Of a DNA stretch of 46,765 bases, positions 1 through 10,500 are shown piece by piece; the first letter of the stretch is position 1, and every line of letters starts with the position of its first letter. Below the pieces are notes generated by a model that was not told the DNA's origin, searched no databases, and saw only the letters and a program-made list of their open reading frames with translations. The stretch is from a virus. A program made the position numbers and the translations under genes. Location of the stretch: positions 1-46,765 of IMG/VR virus record IMGVR_UViG_3300027279_000004. One strand, written 5' to 3'.

Positions 1-544
1 AGTAAGCATCTGAACCTTGTGTAGACCTGGGTAACCCAATAAATGCTCCTACAAATTGCATTGTCATCATATTTACACCCAAGCTCTGCACTACTGGAGC
101 ACCACCGGGTATAGGTATGTTGGCTGTATTTTGCAGCTGAGTAAAGGTAACTCCTGGAGGAGCACCTGGTACCGATTGACCAGATAGACCATGTGGATGC
201 GATAAATTCTGCCTAATAGCAGGCAGCATATCCATCTCAAAATACCTATCTTTAGAAACATATATTCTAAAATGTTTTTCTGCTTTAATGTTGAAATCCT
301 GCTCTCTTCTTATAGGTTCTACTGTAGGTGTTGGATTAGCTGGAAGTCTCTGAACTAAACCAGTGTCTAAAGTTACTCCTGCGGAGGAATCTGAACCTGG
401 ATTGACTATAGTTGTCTCTTTATCACCTGAAGAACCGGGTACAACAGGACTAGTCTCTACCCCTGCTTCTTGTACACTAAAAGACGTATCTGCATTTAAT
501 CGGGGAATCAGAGTTAATGGTGGAGGAGTACCAAAATAAGCCAT
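1..544 (-). CDS. Partial virion protein gene, C-terminus beyond window
   Basis: An open frame starts at an ATG at 544 (MAYFGTPPPL...) and stays open for 181 codons to the window edge, so the 3' end is missing. It begins one base after the stop of the beta-helix gene upstream, which suggests coupled translation. Residues 1-75 are rich in Pro, Gly, Ser and Thr and look like a flexible linker. Residues 80-180 look folded and include the stretch VVQSLGVNMMTMQFVGAFIG followed by SDAY near the edge. I do not recognise the family. Its place at the end of the fibre/baseplate run suggests a tail or baseplate-associated structural protein, by context only. Confidence 0.75.
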   Translation of the reverse strand, partial: MAYFGTPPPLTLIPRLNADTSFSVQEAGVETSPVVPGSSGDKETTIVNPGSDSSAGVTLDTGLVQRLPANPTPTVEPIRREQDFNIKAEKHFRIYVSKDRYFEMDMLPAIRQNLSHPHGLSGQSVPGAPPGVTFTQLQNTANIPIPGGAPVVQSLGVNMMTMQFVGAFIGLPRSTQGSDAY

Positions 545-545
545 T

Positions 546-1499
546 TTATATAAACTGACCGTATGTATCTGTATCTACTGTACCGGTAATAGAACCAAAT
601 GGAGTAGTACCTGTAATAATACTATTTGTAGCTACATTAAAGGTCTTACCAGTAATAGTATAAATATCCGCATCAAAGTTTGTATTCCTTAAGTCTGCTA
701 GGGAGAAGAACTCGCAATTTAATACGGTATTCACGGTAAAGTTGGCTAACGCAGTAACATTTCCTTCAATCTTTAATTGAGAGTACTTCTGTAGGTTAAG
801 TAGTACTCCTGTATTTGGTGCACCAGCTACAAAAAGATTCTCAACCGAAATCTTCGAACTATTAGCTAATATAGAATTTGACCCTAAACAGTTACCTAAA
901 ACAATATTCTTCAAACTAATAGAAGAATCATCTAATCTAATTAAATCTCCACTAACTAAAGAAGTAATTCTCAGTGATTCTAATTTATAGTTTTCTGTAC
1001 CAACTGCTGTTATAACAGACGTAACATTAGAAGCCTGGATGACAACAGAAGATGGATTAGATAAGTTTCCACGAAGTACAACGTTTCCATTTACTTTCTT
1101 TAACTCTATTGGTCCTGTATATATCCCGTCTGCTATTTGGATAGTTACTGTATACGGATAAATATCTAGTTGTAAAGCTTTATCGATTGCTGCTTGGATT
1201 GTTAGTAAAGGAGAACCAGCAGATAACCCGTTATTAGAGTCACTTCCCGTGGTAGAAACATAAATAGTTGTAGAACTATTTAGTTTTCTTCTAGTCGTAA
1301 ATAAACCAGATCTCAACCAACGTCCAGTACCTTGATTAGGACTGATTACATTAATATCATCAGCAACTTGTGAGTTACCAGATAGATAGCAAAACCAATC
1401 AGCTTCGGACCTAACTAATAAAGGAAACCCATCTTGTCTTAATTGACTTGGTATTGCCTTTAGTTCTGCAATTGTATCTACTGAACCTGCCCAAGGCAT
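546..1499 (-). CDS. Tail spike/fibre protein with right-handed beta-helix
   Basis: A 317-residue protein. Residues 1-70 form a short N-terminal region with phage-fibre character (NQGTGRWLRSG). From about residue 78 comes the classic entry to a DUF1565/pectate-lyase-like right-handed beta-helix: YVSTTGSDSNNGLSAGSP followed by LLTIQAAIDKAL. Regular short strands with stacked Ile/Val/Leu/Asn positions (VTIQIADGIY, VVLRGNL, ISLKNIVLG) continue for about 180 residues, consistent with helix coils. Such domains in phages make trimeric spikes that bind or cleave surface polysaccharide. No catalytic residues can be assigned from the sequence. The start is the ATG at 1499. The spike call follows from the fold; enzymatic activity is not shown. 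Confidence 0.8.
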   Translation of the reverse strand: MPWAGSVDTIAELKAIPSQLRQDGFPLLVRSEADWFCYLSGNSQVADDINVISPNQGTGRWLRSGLFTTRRKLNSSTTIYVSTTGSDSNNGLSAGSPLLTIQAAIDKALQLDIYPYTVTIQIADGIYTGPIELKKVNGNVVLRGNLSNPSSVVIQASNVTSVITAVGTENYKLESLRITSLVSGDLIRLDDSSISLKNIVLGNCLGSNSILANSSKISVENLFVAGAPNTGVLLNLQKYSQLKIEGNVTALANFTVNTVLNCEFFSLADLRNTNFDADIYTITGKTFNVATNSIITGTTPFGSITGTVDTDTYGQFI

Positions 1500-1538
1500 A
1501 TACTTACCTAAAGATTTAATGAACTAACTAGTATTTAC

Positions 1539-2255
1539 CTATAATTCAATATCTAAAAATTGATTATAGGTTGTGTATTGATACTCACTATAAGTTAGAT
1601 TTAACCAACTTATTCTGGGAGTTGTTTTTGTATAGCTGAAATAGAGATATTCAGAGTAAGTTAAGTTAAACCAATCTAAAAAAGTTTGGTTAAGTAAGCT
1701 TATAACCCTATAATTTTTATACTTAGGTAAATCAGATAAGCAGGTTAAAGTGTTTAATTCTTGCTGCTGTGAAAGAATCTGAGCTGCACGTATTGTATTT
1801 TCAATGGTGTATAACTGATGTGTTCTTAAGTCTTTAAATTCTATAAGTCTAGGTTTAGAAGGATCTGGAAACTGATCTACGTATTTATATATAACTGTCG
1901 TATCCAAATTCAGTTGTCGATAAATTGAGCGTACGATACAGGGATTTTTGATTTCGATAATAAGCTCTTGATCTTGGAGTCTAATAATTTTAATTTCTTC
2001 TTTGGGTGGTTCTTCTGGATTCGTCTGTTCGTCATTCGTATAACTATAAATTAACTTAACCGAATCAGCAAATGGGTAGTGAGTATAATTAGGTAGTCTG
2101 GCTACTCTATTTAAATCCCTATTATTTTCTGAACTAACAAAAAAAGGTAATCTATTATGAAACTGTATTTGTCCTCGTAAAGTTACATTAGTTTCGCTAA
2201 TAACTACAAAAGAATTGAGTCTATTTATCCCAACATCAATAATCTGCTTAATCAT
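1539..2255 (-). CDS. Unknown virion-region protein with C-terminal WxNLTYSEY repeats
   Basis: A 238-residue protein of unrecognised family, starting at the ATG at 2255, seven bases from the stop of its upstream neighbour. The first half is mixed alpha/beta in character and has an acidic linker (about residues 75-92, NDEQTNPEEPPKEE). The last 60 residues hold two copies of a Tyr-rich motif, WFNLTYSEY and WLNLTYSEY, about 24 residues apart, each followed by more aromatic residues. The repeat is also visible in the DNA near 1580-1675. It lies between beta-helix and fibre-type genes, so a tail-fibre accessory or attachment role is plausible but inferred only from position. Confidence 0.7.
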   Translation of the reverse strand: MIKQIIDVGINRLNSFVVISETNVTLRGQIQFHNRLPFFVSSENNRDLNRVARLPNYTHYPFADSVKLIYSYTNDEQTNPEEPPKEEIKIIRLQDQELIIEIKNPCIVRSIYRQLNLDTTVIYKYVDQFPDPSKPRLIEFKDLRTHQLYTIENTIRAAQILSQQQELNTLTCLSDLPKYKNYRVISLLNQTFLDWFNLTYSEYLYFSYTKTTPRISWLNLTYSEYQYTTYNQFLDIEL

Positions 2256-2262
2256 AATAGAC

Positions 2263-2628
2263 TCAATACTTTAGAATAATAACTTCTACATTATTTGCTC
2301 CGGGTGTAGGAGGATTTACAAAGTTAATTTGATTTCCTGAGATACTATAGTTATTTGCATTAACATAATTATTATCAACAAACACTAAAACTTGATTATC
2401 TGGATTAGGAGTTTCACTTAATAAAAAAGACCTAGTTATGTTATCCCCACTAAATCTATTCCGAACAATTGGTCTATTTAAATTATTTAGAATCAACTGT
2501 AGTTGGTCAATTAAATTATTGTACTTAATAACAAATGCAGATCCATTAGTTCCTAAAAGACTATTTTCATTGGGATTATTTGGATTCTCTCTAGGCGTTA
2601 TTTTAAAACCAGCTAAGTTAATACTCAT
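2263..2628 (-). CDS. Small fibre/adhesin-type protein
   Basis: A 121-residue protein. Residues 58-121 match a pattern frequent in phage fibre proteins: F-x-G-D-N-x-T-x-x-F-x-L, then VLVFVDNNYVNANNYSIS and INFVNPPTPGANNVEVIILKY. This is a small beta-sandwich seen at fibre joints and in accessory fibre proteins. The N-terminal half (SINLAGFKITPRENPN) is probably the attachment segment and has a short helix, IKYNNLIDQLQLILNNL. It starts at the ATG at 2628, three bases after its upstream neighbour stops. The family-level call is fairly secure; its exact position in the virion is unknown. Confidence 0.7.
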   Translation of the reverse strand: MSINLAGFKITPRENPNNPNENSLLGTNGSAFVIKYNNLIDQLQLILNNLNRPIVRNRFSGDNITRSFLLSETPNPDNQVLVFVDNNYVNANNYSISGNQINFVNPPTPGANNVEVIILKY

Positions 2629-2631
2629 AAT

Positions 2632-2862
2632 CTATGCTCCTGCCTGTAGATAGTTATCGTCTAGATAATTATCATCATCTAAATAATCAACAGGTAACCC
2701 AACTTCTGACCGTAATAAGCGGTTCTTAGAATGCACTACAGGAGCTAATAAATCTGTACTAACTACATAGCTTCCTGGTGGAGTTATACGGTATCTATAG
2801 TTAGTAGTAAGAGCGTGATTCAATTCAATATAATTTATCAACTTCTCTGTCAATGTCTGCAT
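2632..2862 (-). CDS. Small hypothetical protein with acidic Asp-Asn-Tyr tail
   Basis: A 76-residue protein tightly packed between two genes, two bases after the upstream stop. The first 25 residues look helical (LTEKLINYIELNHAL), followed by a short segment with TPPGSYVVSTDLLAPVVH. The C-terminus is a small repeat (YLDDDNYLDDNYLQAGA), mirrored in the DNA as two copies of a TAGATAATTATC-like unit near 2650-2680. I do not recognise it. Its length and placement suggest a small connector or chaperone for the fibre module, which is a guess from position. Confidence 0.6.
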   Translation of the reverse strand: MQTLTEKLINYIELNHALTTNYRYRITPPGSYVVSTDLLAPVVHSKNRLLRSEVGLPVDYLDDDNYLDDNYLQAGA

Positions 2863-2864
2863 AA

Positions 2865-3491
2865 CTAATTATTCAGTCCCTGAATAATCGCCTGTACTAC
2901 ACCAGTAGTAGTACCTGGTGTAGCTAATGCAGCAAATCCCAATTTCATATATCTCATCGATCTAGGTAGTAAAATTAATCCACCTGATAAAGGTCCAACT
3001 ACATTTAAGCTACCTAAATTAAAAGTTCTTAAAGTAGATACATCATTAGCATCTAATTTAGATAAAAAGTTGAAGGTTACATTGTCTCCGCTAAACTGAA
3101 CACGCATAGCCAAGTTAACAGCGTTTGTACTGGCAGTCACAACTTGAACTTGTATTCCAACAGAGTTAAACTCTACTAAATCTACGCTAGCTCCGAAGTT
3201 ATAAACATTAGCAGTACTAGATATAACAATGTTCTGAGTAATTGCAGAGCCAACTTTTGTTATTCTATTAATACGCTCGGATACTTGGAGTAAAGTACTC
3301 TGTGTAGCAAAATCTTTGTTACGTATATCGTTTAGATACTGATGTGTAGTTATTTGATTACTTGCAGTTGCAAAATTTTCCTGTAATATAGCTTGCTCAG
3401 GAATAAACGGATCCTGTGGATCATTTCCTGTATTTCTTCCAGCTATATATTTAATTGCACCATCCGCATCTCTATACTTGATATAACTCAT
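2865..3491 (-). CDS. Virion structural protein, fibre/baseplate region
   Basis: A 208-residue protein beginning MSYIKYRDADGAIKYIAG at an ATG that overlaps the upstream stop by four bases. Residues 30-75 are predicted helical with heptad-like spacing (LNDIRNKDFATQSTLLQVSERI), suggesting a trimeric stalk. Residues 80-208 look like a beta-sandwich (VQVVTASTNAVNLAMRVQFSGDNVTFNFLSKL and beyond), ending with LPRSMRYMKLGFAALATPGTTTGVVQAII, a pattern seen in phage head or tail decoration proteins. It is probably a small fibre or baseplate decoration. No enzymatic motif is seen and the family is not assigned. Confidence 0.65.
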   Translation of the reverse strand: MSYIKYRDADGAIKYIAGRNTGNDPQDPFIPEQAILQENFATASNQITTHQYLNDIRNKDFATQSTLLQVSERINRITKVGSAITQNIVISSTANVYNFGASVDLVEFNSVGIQVQVVTASTNAVNLAMRVQFSGDNVTFNFLSKLDANDVSTLRTFNLGSLNVVGPLSGGLILLPRSMRYMKLGFAALATPGTTTGVVQAIIQGLNN

Positions 3492-4129
3492 AACAAACCA
3501 ATTAGGTCACTGTTACTACTATCAGGATCGAGTGTTATGTATTGTGTAAACTGCTTAATATTCTCACTAAGTAAGTTGTAATCAAAAGGAAACTCCCATT
3601 GATTGACTTTTATACTTATACTTTTATTAATTTTTATGATAAATGGATTAACTATAGGTTGATTTCTAATTTTAGTAACCAATGCTATTATAGGTAACCT
3701 ACCTTCTTCATTTATAGTTACAGGATATTTTCCGGGTTTCAGTTTGTTTACAAAGCTTCTTAGAGAATTAGATTGCTGTGCTAGATAAAATAAACCTGGA
3801 TAATCACTCGATCCTTTTATTTCTAACAGGGTAAACCGATTCAAATAAACTTGATTATTTTGCTCAATAAGACTTCTCAATCTGTCTACATCTAATGATC
3901 TAGAGTAAATTACTAATCTAGAACTACTTGTATCATTACTACTGAGAAAAGGAAAATGAACATTTACAAGTGTATCTTTAGTAAAAAATCTTTTTACTAG
4001 CTGAGACTGAGTCAGCCGAATTGAAACTTGTCTTCTTGGTTGCTCTGGAAAAGCAAGAGAGTCTGTATATTCAACAGAATTACCTGCGAATAGGTTAAAT
4101 AGCTCAATTGCTAAATCTCGGTCTAGCAC
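3488..4129 (-). CDS. Hypothetical protein, 213 aa, GTG start
   Basis: The frame begins at a GTG at 4129, three bases past the upstream stop, with no in-frame ATG nearby; the stop overlaps the next gene's ATG by four bases. The protein begins LDRDLAIELFNLFAGNSVEY and is rich in Leu, Ser, Asn and Arg. It alternates short strands (RRQVSIRLTQSQLVKRFF) and helices (DVDRLRSLIEQNNQVYLNRF), consistent with a small alpha/beta protein. No motif, signal peptide or membrane segment is visible. Tight packing with structural genes makes a tail assembly or structural role likely; I do not recognise the family. Confidence 0.6.
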   Translation of the reverse strand: MLDRDLAIELFNLFAGNSVEYTDSLAFPEQPRRQVSIRLTQSQLVKRFFTKDTLVNVHFPFLSSNDTSSSRLVIYSRSLDVDRLRSLIEQNNQVYLNRFTLLEIKGSSDYPGLFYLAQQSNSLRSFVNKLKPGKYPVTINEEGRLPIIALVTKIRNQPIVNPFIIKINKSISIKVNQWEFPFDYNLLSENIKQFTQYITLDPDSSNSDLIGLL

Positions 4130-4132
4130 TGA

Positions 4133-4426
4133 CTAACTGGCCTCATATAGCTTATTTAGTTGTTTTACTAATTTACTTGTCTTGGTAACAAAATCTAGTA
4201 TATTTTTTGCCTTCTGTATATCTTCGTCATTACCGCGTATAAGAATAGAGATCTTTTTAATAGACGCTTCAGATAAATCATAATTACGTTTTAATTCATA
4301 TATAAACTCTTTTGGTAGAGATTTCACTGGAACTGGATAAACATAATTTACCTTATGAGCGTTAAATTGAATTATTAATCGCTCTAGTACAGGTTTTTGA
4401 GAGATGCACCAAATGTACTCTTCCAT
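4133..4426 (-). CDS. Small hypothetical protein, 97 aa
   Basis: The protein begins MEEYIWCISQKPVLERLIIQ, with a possible TAGGT ribosome-binding element ahead of the ATG at 4426. It appears alpha/beta, with a charged central helix (PKEFIYELKRNYDLSEASIKK) and a C-terminal helix (KTSKLVKQLNKLYEAS). It is the first gene after a 78-base gap following the 2133-residue gene, so it may head its own sub-transcript. No family recognised. Small soluble proteins next to large baseplate proteins are often chaperones, but nothing in the sequence proves that here. Confidence 0.6.
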   Translation of the reverse strand: MEEYIWCISQKPVLERLIIQFNAHKVNYVYPVPVKSLPKEFIYELKRNYDLSEASIKKISILIRGNDEDIQKAKNILDFVTKTSKLVKQLNKLYEAS

Positions 4427-4504
4427 CTTTAAACCTACATCGCGTTAATTATAAATTAACTGAAAAACAAATACAGAAAATGAGATAAAAATAAACAAAC
4501 TTAA

Positions 4505-7500
4505 TTATAAGAAATTCTTTGTCAGCCTGACATACCAAATTCCATCTGGATCGCAGTCAGTAGAACAAGCCTCATAAATACCCTCTAAAATATCTATAGC
4601 CCCAGGCTCTTGCGATAATGTAGGCACAACTCCACCTGCCCACTTAAAACATGATGGCCAAGATATAGTAACAGCTCCAGTAGGACAGTTTTGTGAGATT
4701 ATCAAGACCATCTGTTGACCAGAACCTATTGGATTAATTGGCGGTCGTAGCGAGCCAGACTGCGTAACAACTCTTTTATGTATTGTAGATTTAGATAAAT
4801 CGATTACCCAACTATCTACACTACCTATTCCATCATCCTGAATAATGTTTGCATAGTTACCATGTATTGTAAGCTTAGGTCTTATTTCATCTGTACCTAT
4901 CGTTACATTTCCAGTGAAAAGAACATCTTCAGTTAATCCTAAATCAGTCAATTTTATCTCTATATAGCTAGGTGAAGTACCTAGTGGGGACCCTACAGGA
5001 ACAATATCTATACCTCTACCGGCTACTAATTTATCTCTTAAGAAGCCAGAGCTTATATCTGCAGCATCAACTTTCACACGTCCTTCGTTTTGGGCTAGCA
5101 TTCGGTTAGAGGTTACATCATCATATGCTACGATTCGAAGGTTTCTTAAGGTCGGACTGATTGCAGTATCTATTGTAGTTATTGATATTCTAATCCTATA
5201 ACGTCTTGCATAACCACTAAGCTGAGTAAATACGCCACCTACTCTACGTCTTAGCCTATTATCATATATAAAATCACTGGCTAGTTCCCATGTACAAACA
5301 CGATGCTTAAAGTCATATCTTAATGAACTAGACAAAGGCTTAACACCTTCATCAATTCGTGTTGTAGTGATTTCTCCATGAGGCCCTAATTCGTTATTAG
5401 CAGCTATCCAAGTAACTCCTCCGTCTACACTTAAGGAATAAGTTACATTGCACTCTGGAGGCAAATATTCGTCAATTGAGAGGCGTACATTGTTAAAAGG
5501 TAAGTCTTCATTAAGTACAAACTCTCTTGTAATGTAGTTAGCTGGATGATTATACTTTCCAGTAACTACCATAGGAGAATCTTTAACTAATACTGGAGAA
5601 ATTCCATCTCTTCCATAAAATAAATGTCGTATTGCAAATGTGTTGTAGGTTTTCTTAAATATATTAAGCCTGTTATAGTGAATGTTTATCCATTCTGAGT
5701 TGCAGCTAGAAATCGAACTTGTGTACTGACAAGTTAAGTTCGTTTTATTAAATGTGTGATATTTAGCTGGCACAAATACTTGAGAGTTAGGTACATTAGG
5801 TCTCCCTCTCAAGACTAGACAACCTTCAAATCCTTCTGGATCTGATGAGGATACAACTGAACTCAAATTTAAACAATCATCACCAGAAAATCTCTCTATA
5901 GTACCTACTTTTAATCCGTAAAAATTACAACCAATTAGTTCAAAACACAATCTTCTGTTGAAAAATAAAGACCATATTGTACCGTTATTTGACACAAAGA
6001 ACTTATCAGGATCATTTTTATCTACAAGTACCGCTAAATTGCTCGGGGCACTATTGGTTCTGTTAAATATATCTGTGTTGTTAGAGTCTGCTACAGCTAC
6101 TTCAAATCCAGTATCTGTTGCTATAACTACAATGCAATAAACCTCAAATGGATTTAGATAAATTGGTTCTTTTGTAAATACAAACTCAGTAAGCTCTGGT
6201 TGACCAGCTTCACCTGTCAGAGGTTCAATACATTCGATATCTCCAGCTCTTAATTCTGCAGAGCCTAGTATTGTATCTCCTGGATAACCTACTAAAGTAT
6301 TGCGTATTTCAACTCTAATTATTTTATTTTTATCTTCTGGTACTTTAGTTATTGCCAACTTTACAGATCTAACCGGTGTTCTACGGTCTAAAGCGAAGGT
6401 ATATGCGATTGGGTTAGGTATAGATACATTCGAATAATACTCATATAGACTTTCTGGTAAGAAAGCCACACTTTTTGCTGTAGCTAATTGCTGTTCTTTG
6501 GGTTTGACGTTTGGAGCATATCCAGGTATAAATACAAAATTAAAGACATACTCAGCTGAGTTAAAGCTATCCTCCAATGTAATCTGCAAATCGTATGTAG
6601 TTGTAGATTGTGGTTTCAAAGTACTAAAACTAGCAGCACTTGTAAAATTAGTTCTTATGCTTCCAAACAAAACTAATTTAAGTGAACTAGCATCTGTAAG
6701 ATCAGATGTTTCTGTTATTTTTATTTGTAATGAATTTAGATTATCTACTAGCTCGGGTGAACCTAAAACAGATTTTACTTTGTATTGTCTATTATCAGTA
6801 GCTCTCGTATTTAAATAAACCTCATGATACCCGTTTACAAATACGAATTCATTGGAATTAGGTGCTTTTTGTAAGATCGGTAGTTGATAGCTATTTGATA
6901 CAGATATTGGGTGTGCCTCAGTAGGTGTAAAAGGTACAGACGGAGGATTATCTAAAATACAAGCCTCTTCTGTTTCATACCTGCCTAATACACTCTGAAC
7001 AGGCTTACACCTTCCATCAATATATTCCCAAGTTAGAGGAGCATACTTAGAATTAGTATCAACCGGGGTAAACTTATCTACAACTTCTTGGAATATAGAA
7101 GCTTTTGTGTCAGCTCTGTAGGTCTTGTTTACTCTATTCTTATGGTTAAAAGCAAAGAACTCACTACGTGAATAACTTCTCTGGTTACCTATAAACTCTA
7201 CAACTTTATCTCCAGTTGGAATTAACAGTAGAGGTATGTGGAAGAATCCTCTAGCATTACCATTAGCATCTGCTTTTACAGTACCAGATGTATTTTCTAT
7301 TAAGTCAAAGTTATCTAGTAGACCATCTGTTACTTCTTGTACTAGTCGATTATTCTCAGGTAAACCAAAAACTTGTTGTATTGTTCGCTTTAAGTAATGA
7401 GTAAGTATTTTATTATTAGGTTTTTGGTGTTCTAATAAACAGCTATTAGCATTTGTACCCTGCCAGTTAAACTCATAGTTTGAGTAGGCTCTACTTACTC

Positions 7501-10500
7501 TTTTCCTTAAAGCGCTGTAATCAAAATTATTGCCTTGTGGTTTTACACTTAAAAGAATAGCGTCTAGATGGAACCCCTTATCTGGAGCAAGCCCCTGTTG
7601 AGTTAACCCTAATGGAAAACATGGTAAATCAAAACCAGCAAATCTAACCCTAATGCTTTCATTGGGTAAAAATCCCTTTAACTCAAACTCTATGCGTCTT
7701 GGACGCATTAGACTATAGTCTTGAGAAATAACATCTATCAGATTGTAGTTACTTCTTCTAGTATTGTCTGTCTCTCTCTTTGTAATACCTAAATAATCAA
7801 CGTAATCCTGATTTGAAGCATGTGGAAAGTCCAATGATCTATCTACCCAAGGAAAATACGTTTCGTCTGTATCTTCTCCTTGATACCAACGAATCAAATT
7901 AATTAGTTGTGCTCGACGAGTAAATAATTCGCTAGAGTGTATCCAACCAGTCGATATTTGTTCTATCAACTGTTCATCTGTAACTCTATCCAACCACTCA
8001 TCTACGCTAGGACTAATTGTACTGCTGGGTATATTATTTGGTAATGTAATATTCTGAACAGCAGTACTAGTTGTAACTGATAGCTGGCTTTTAGCTACAT
8101 AAGTATTAAACGGCAGTGTATAAACATGCGACCAAGAAGTAGAGTCTATAAAGCTTCTCTCTAAATCTACAATTAAATCAGGACTCTTGTCATGAACTAA
8201 TAACTCACTAGGTAACTCTAAAGCAGATAATGAAGCTATGGGAATTAAAACAGAATCTGGGTTATCTCTAATTAAATTGTTTTGCGTATCCAGGTTACCT
8301 AAGCTAGTAAAGTTATCTGAGTTTGCGTCTACTAATGAAGCAGAGAAGGGAATTTCTTCTGTAACCTTCTGACGTAATGCTAGTTCAAGGAGCTGAGATT
8401 CAATTTCTTTTACTCTGGTAACAAGCTGACGTAATTCTGGTTGAGAAACAGATTTATTACCAAAGTGTCTTATAATAACATCTTTAGCAGTTGAATCGGC
8501 TGGGAGTTGGATATTAGCAATAGGCAGTACTCCATAAGGGACTGGTGGGGTAATGTAGTTTTGATACTCAGACTTACCTCTCAGTACTCTTACATTTCCA
8601 TCACTATCTAAGTAAACTAAGTCTTCCCTATTTAGATAATAGTAATAACTAACAAAAACAGGTTGCTCTAATTGATAGAATGCAGAGTCTAGTAGTTGAA
8701 TACCGTTTCTTATATCTAAAGATCTGGTGTAAAAGTTATCTACTTTAACAAGATCTGGATCAAAATTATTAAAAGCTCTTTTTACTAAGACTCTTGAATT
8801 AAAGTCGTATTTGTCAATAGAAATATATTCTCCTTGTTCATATACATGTTCATATTCAAACTCAATATCAAATGTACTACCATTAGCTGGGCCTCTCCCA
8901 TCTATAAATACAATTCCAGTTCTATCTAGATTGACATAGTAATCTACACCTAATCTATATAGTGTATTTCCAGATACAACTCTAATGACACCTAAAATGT
9001 TTCTTCTGGCTGGAGATACTAATTGCTCTCTCAAGGAAGTATTTCGAGTTAATGTCTCTGTTGCCACTAAATGCCTCGCCTTCCCTGGTCTAAGAAGCTT
9101 AGTAGTCGAATAGATTATAGTGTACTCTTGACCAGGTGTAGGGGCATTTAAGGCCGATGCCCAGCTTAATCTTCCATCCGTTGTAACGTTAAAGTCTAAA
9201 CCAGGTCTATAGTTAGTATTATTATCGAATACGAGTATAACGCCCGCTATATTTGTAATTCTCTCATCTACTCCTGGATCATCAATAGCAGTTAGAGGAT
9301 CTCGAACCAGTACTTTTCTAACCCGATTGCCTATTTCAACCGATTTAACCTGGCTTACAGGCCTAAAGTTAACAGGTACAATTGGTCTTAGTAATCCGCC
9401 TTCGAAGTTATCTATTGGCGGATCAAAGTTACTTAGTGTAAATGTAATATTTTCGTTGTTATCGGTTGTAAAAGTTAGCGTCTGTGCTCTACCTAACTCA
9501 CCAAATCTACGCGAATAAAATCTGATAGCAGGTATCGGTCTATCTAGTACATCAACTCCTGTTAGGTTTACACTTAGTATGAGAAAGTTTTGTAGAATAG
9601 CTTCCTTTACGTCGTTCTCAGTAAAGTCTACGTTTAAAATTAAATTATTATTTAACTGGTCTCTTGCAGAGTAGGTTACGTTAGGTAGGTTTCTATTAGG
9701 TAATAAAGTCAGTGCCTCATAAAGTAGGTCTCTAAGTACTACCTTTGCTTGATTATTATCTGCAGGGAGTTCAAATGCCTCTGTATGGATCGTAATTGTA
9801 ATAGATGCGTTAGGATATACTGGTCGATTTTGGCTGTCTAAAACAAAGTCAACAGGACCTAATGTAAAACTAAAGTTTATAGCTCGTCTGTGAACATCAC
9901 AATCTGTATCTAGAGTGGGAGCAAGACTATCTAATGTTGGTATTGTAGAATCCAAAGTTAAACCTAAACAAACAAATGCAGGTTTACTGGGAAAGGCATC
10001 CTTTTCCAGTAAATCAATTCTATCCCTGTCTATATAACGCTCATCTAAAGCACGAGGTATTTTAAATAATTGCTTAGAGTCTAGTTTTACCCGCTTACCT
10101 TTAACATATGCAAGACCTTCAGACAGTATAAATTCTAGGTAATCTATATCTTGATACCTAAACTTATCACCTCCACCAGTTGTAGTTAACTTTCCTGCAT
10201 TATCGCTACCGGTAATTTCTAAACCAGATACTATAAATGAGTCATGTATTTCATTTATTACGGTACTTAGATAACTACGGAAGTCGTAGTAACTATTAGT
10301 TACTCCGCTATCTGTTATTGGCCAAGAGTACACTGGAAAGAAATACTTATCTGGATTTGTATCTAAATCTTGTATTTCTAAAGGTTGGGTGAATCCAGGT
10401 AATATTGGACCATTAATTTTAAATGTCCATTGTACATCCCAAAATTCGCGATCTGCACCCTCCGTTCCAAATCCCTGAACTACTTCTTCCTCCTGATACA

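Noticed and set aside
4427-4504. 78-base gap with short inverted GTTAAT/ATTAAC and a TATAAT on the minus strand
   Set aside because: The six-base stem is too short for a terminator and no reasonable -35 accompanies the TATAAT.
6498-6818. Plus-strand open frame of 106 codons inside the 2133-residue gene
   Set aside because: Antisense shadow with no ribosome-binding site or promoter.
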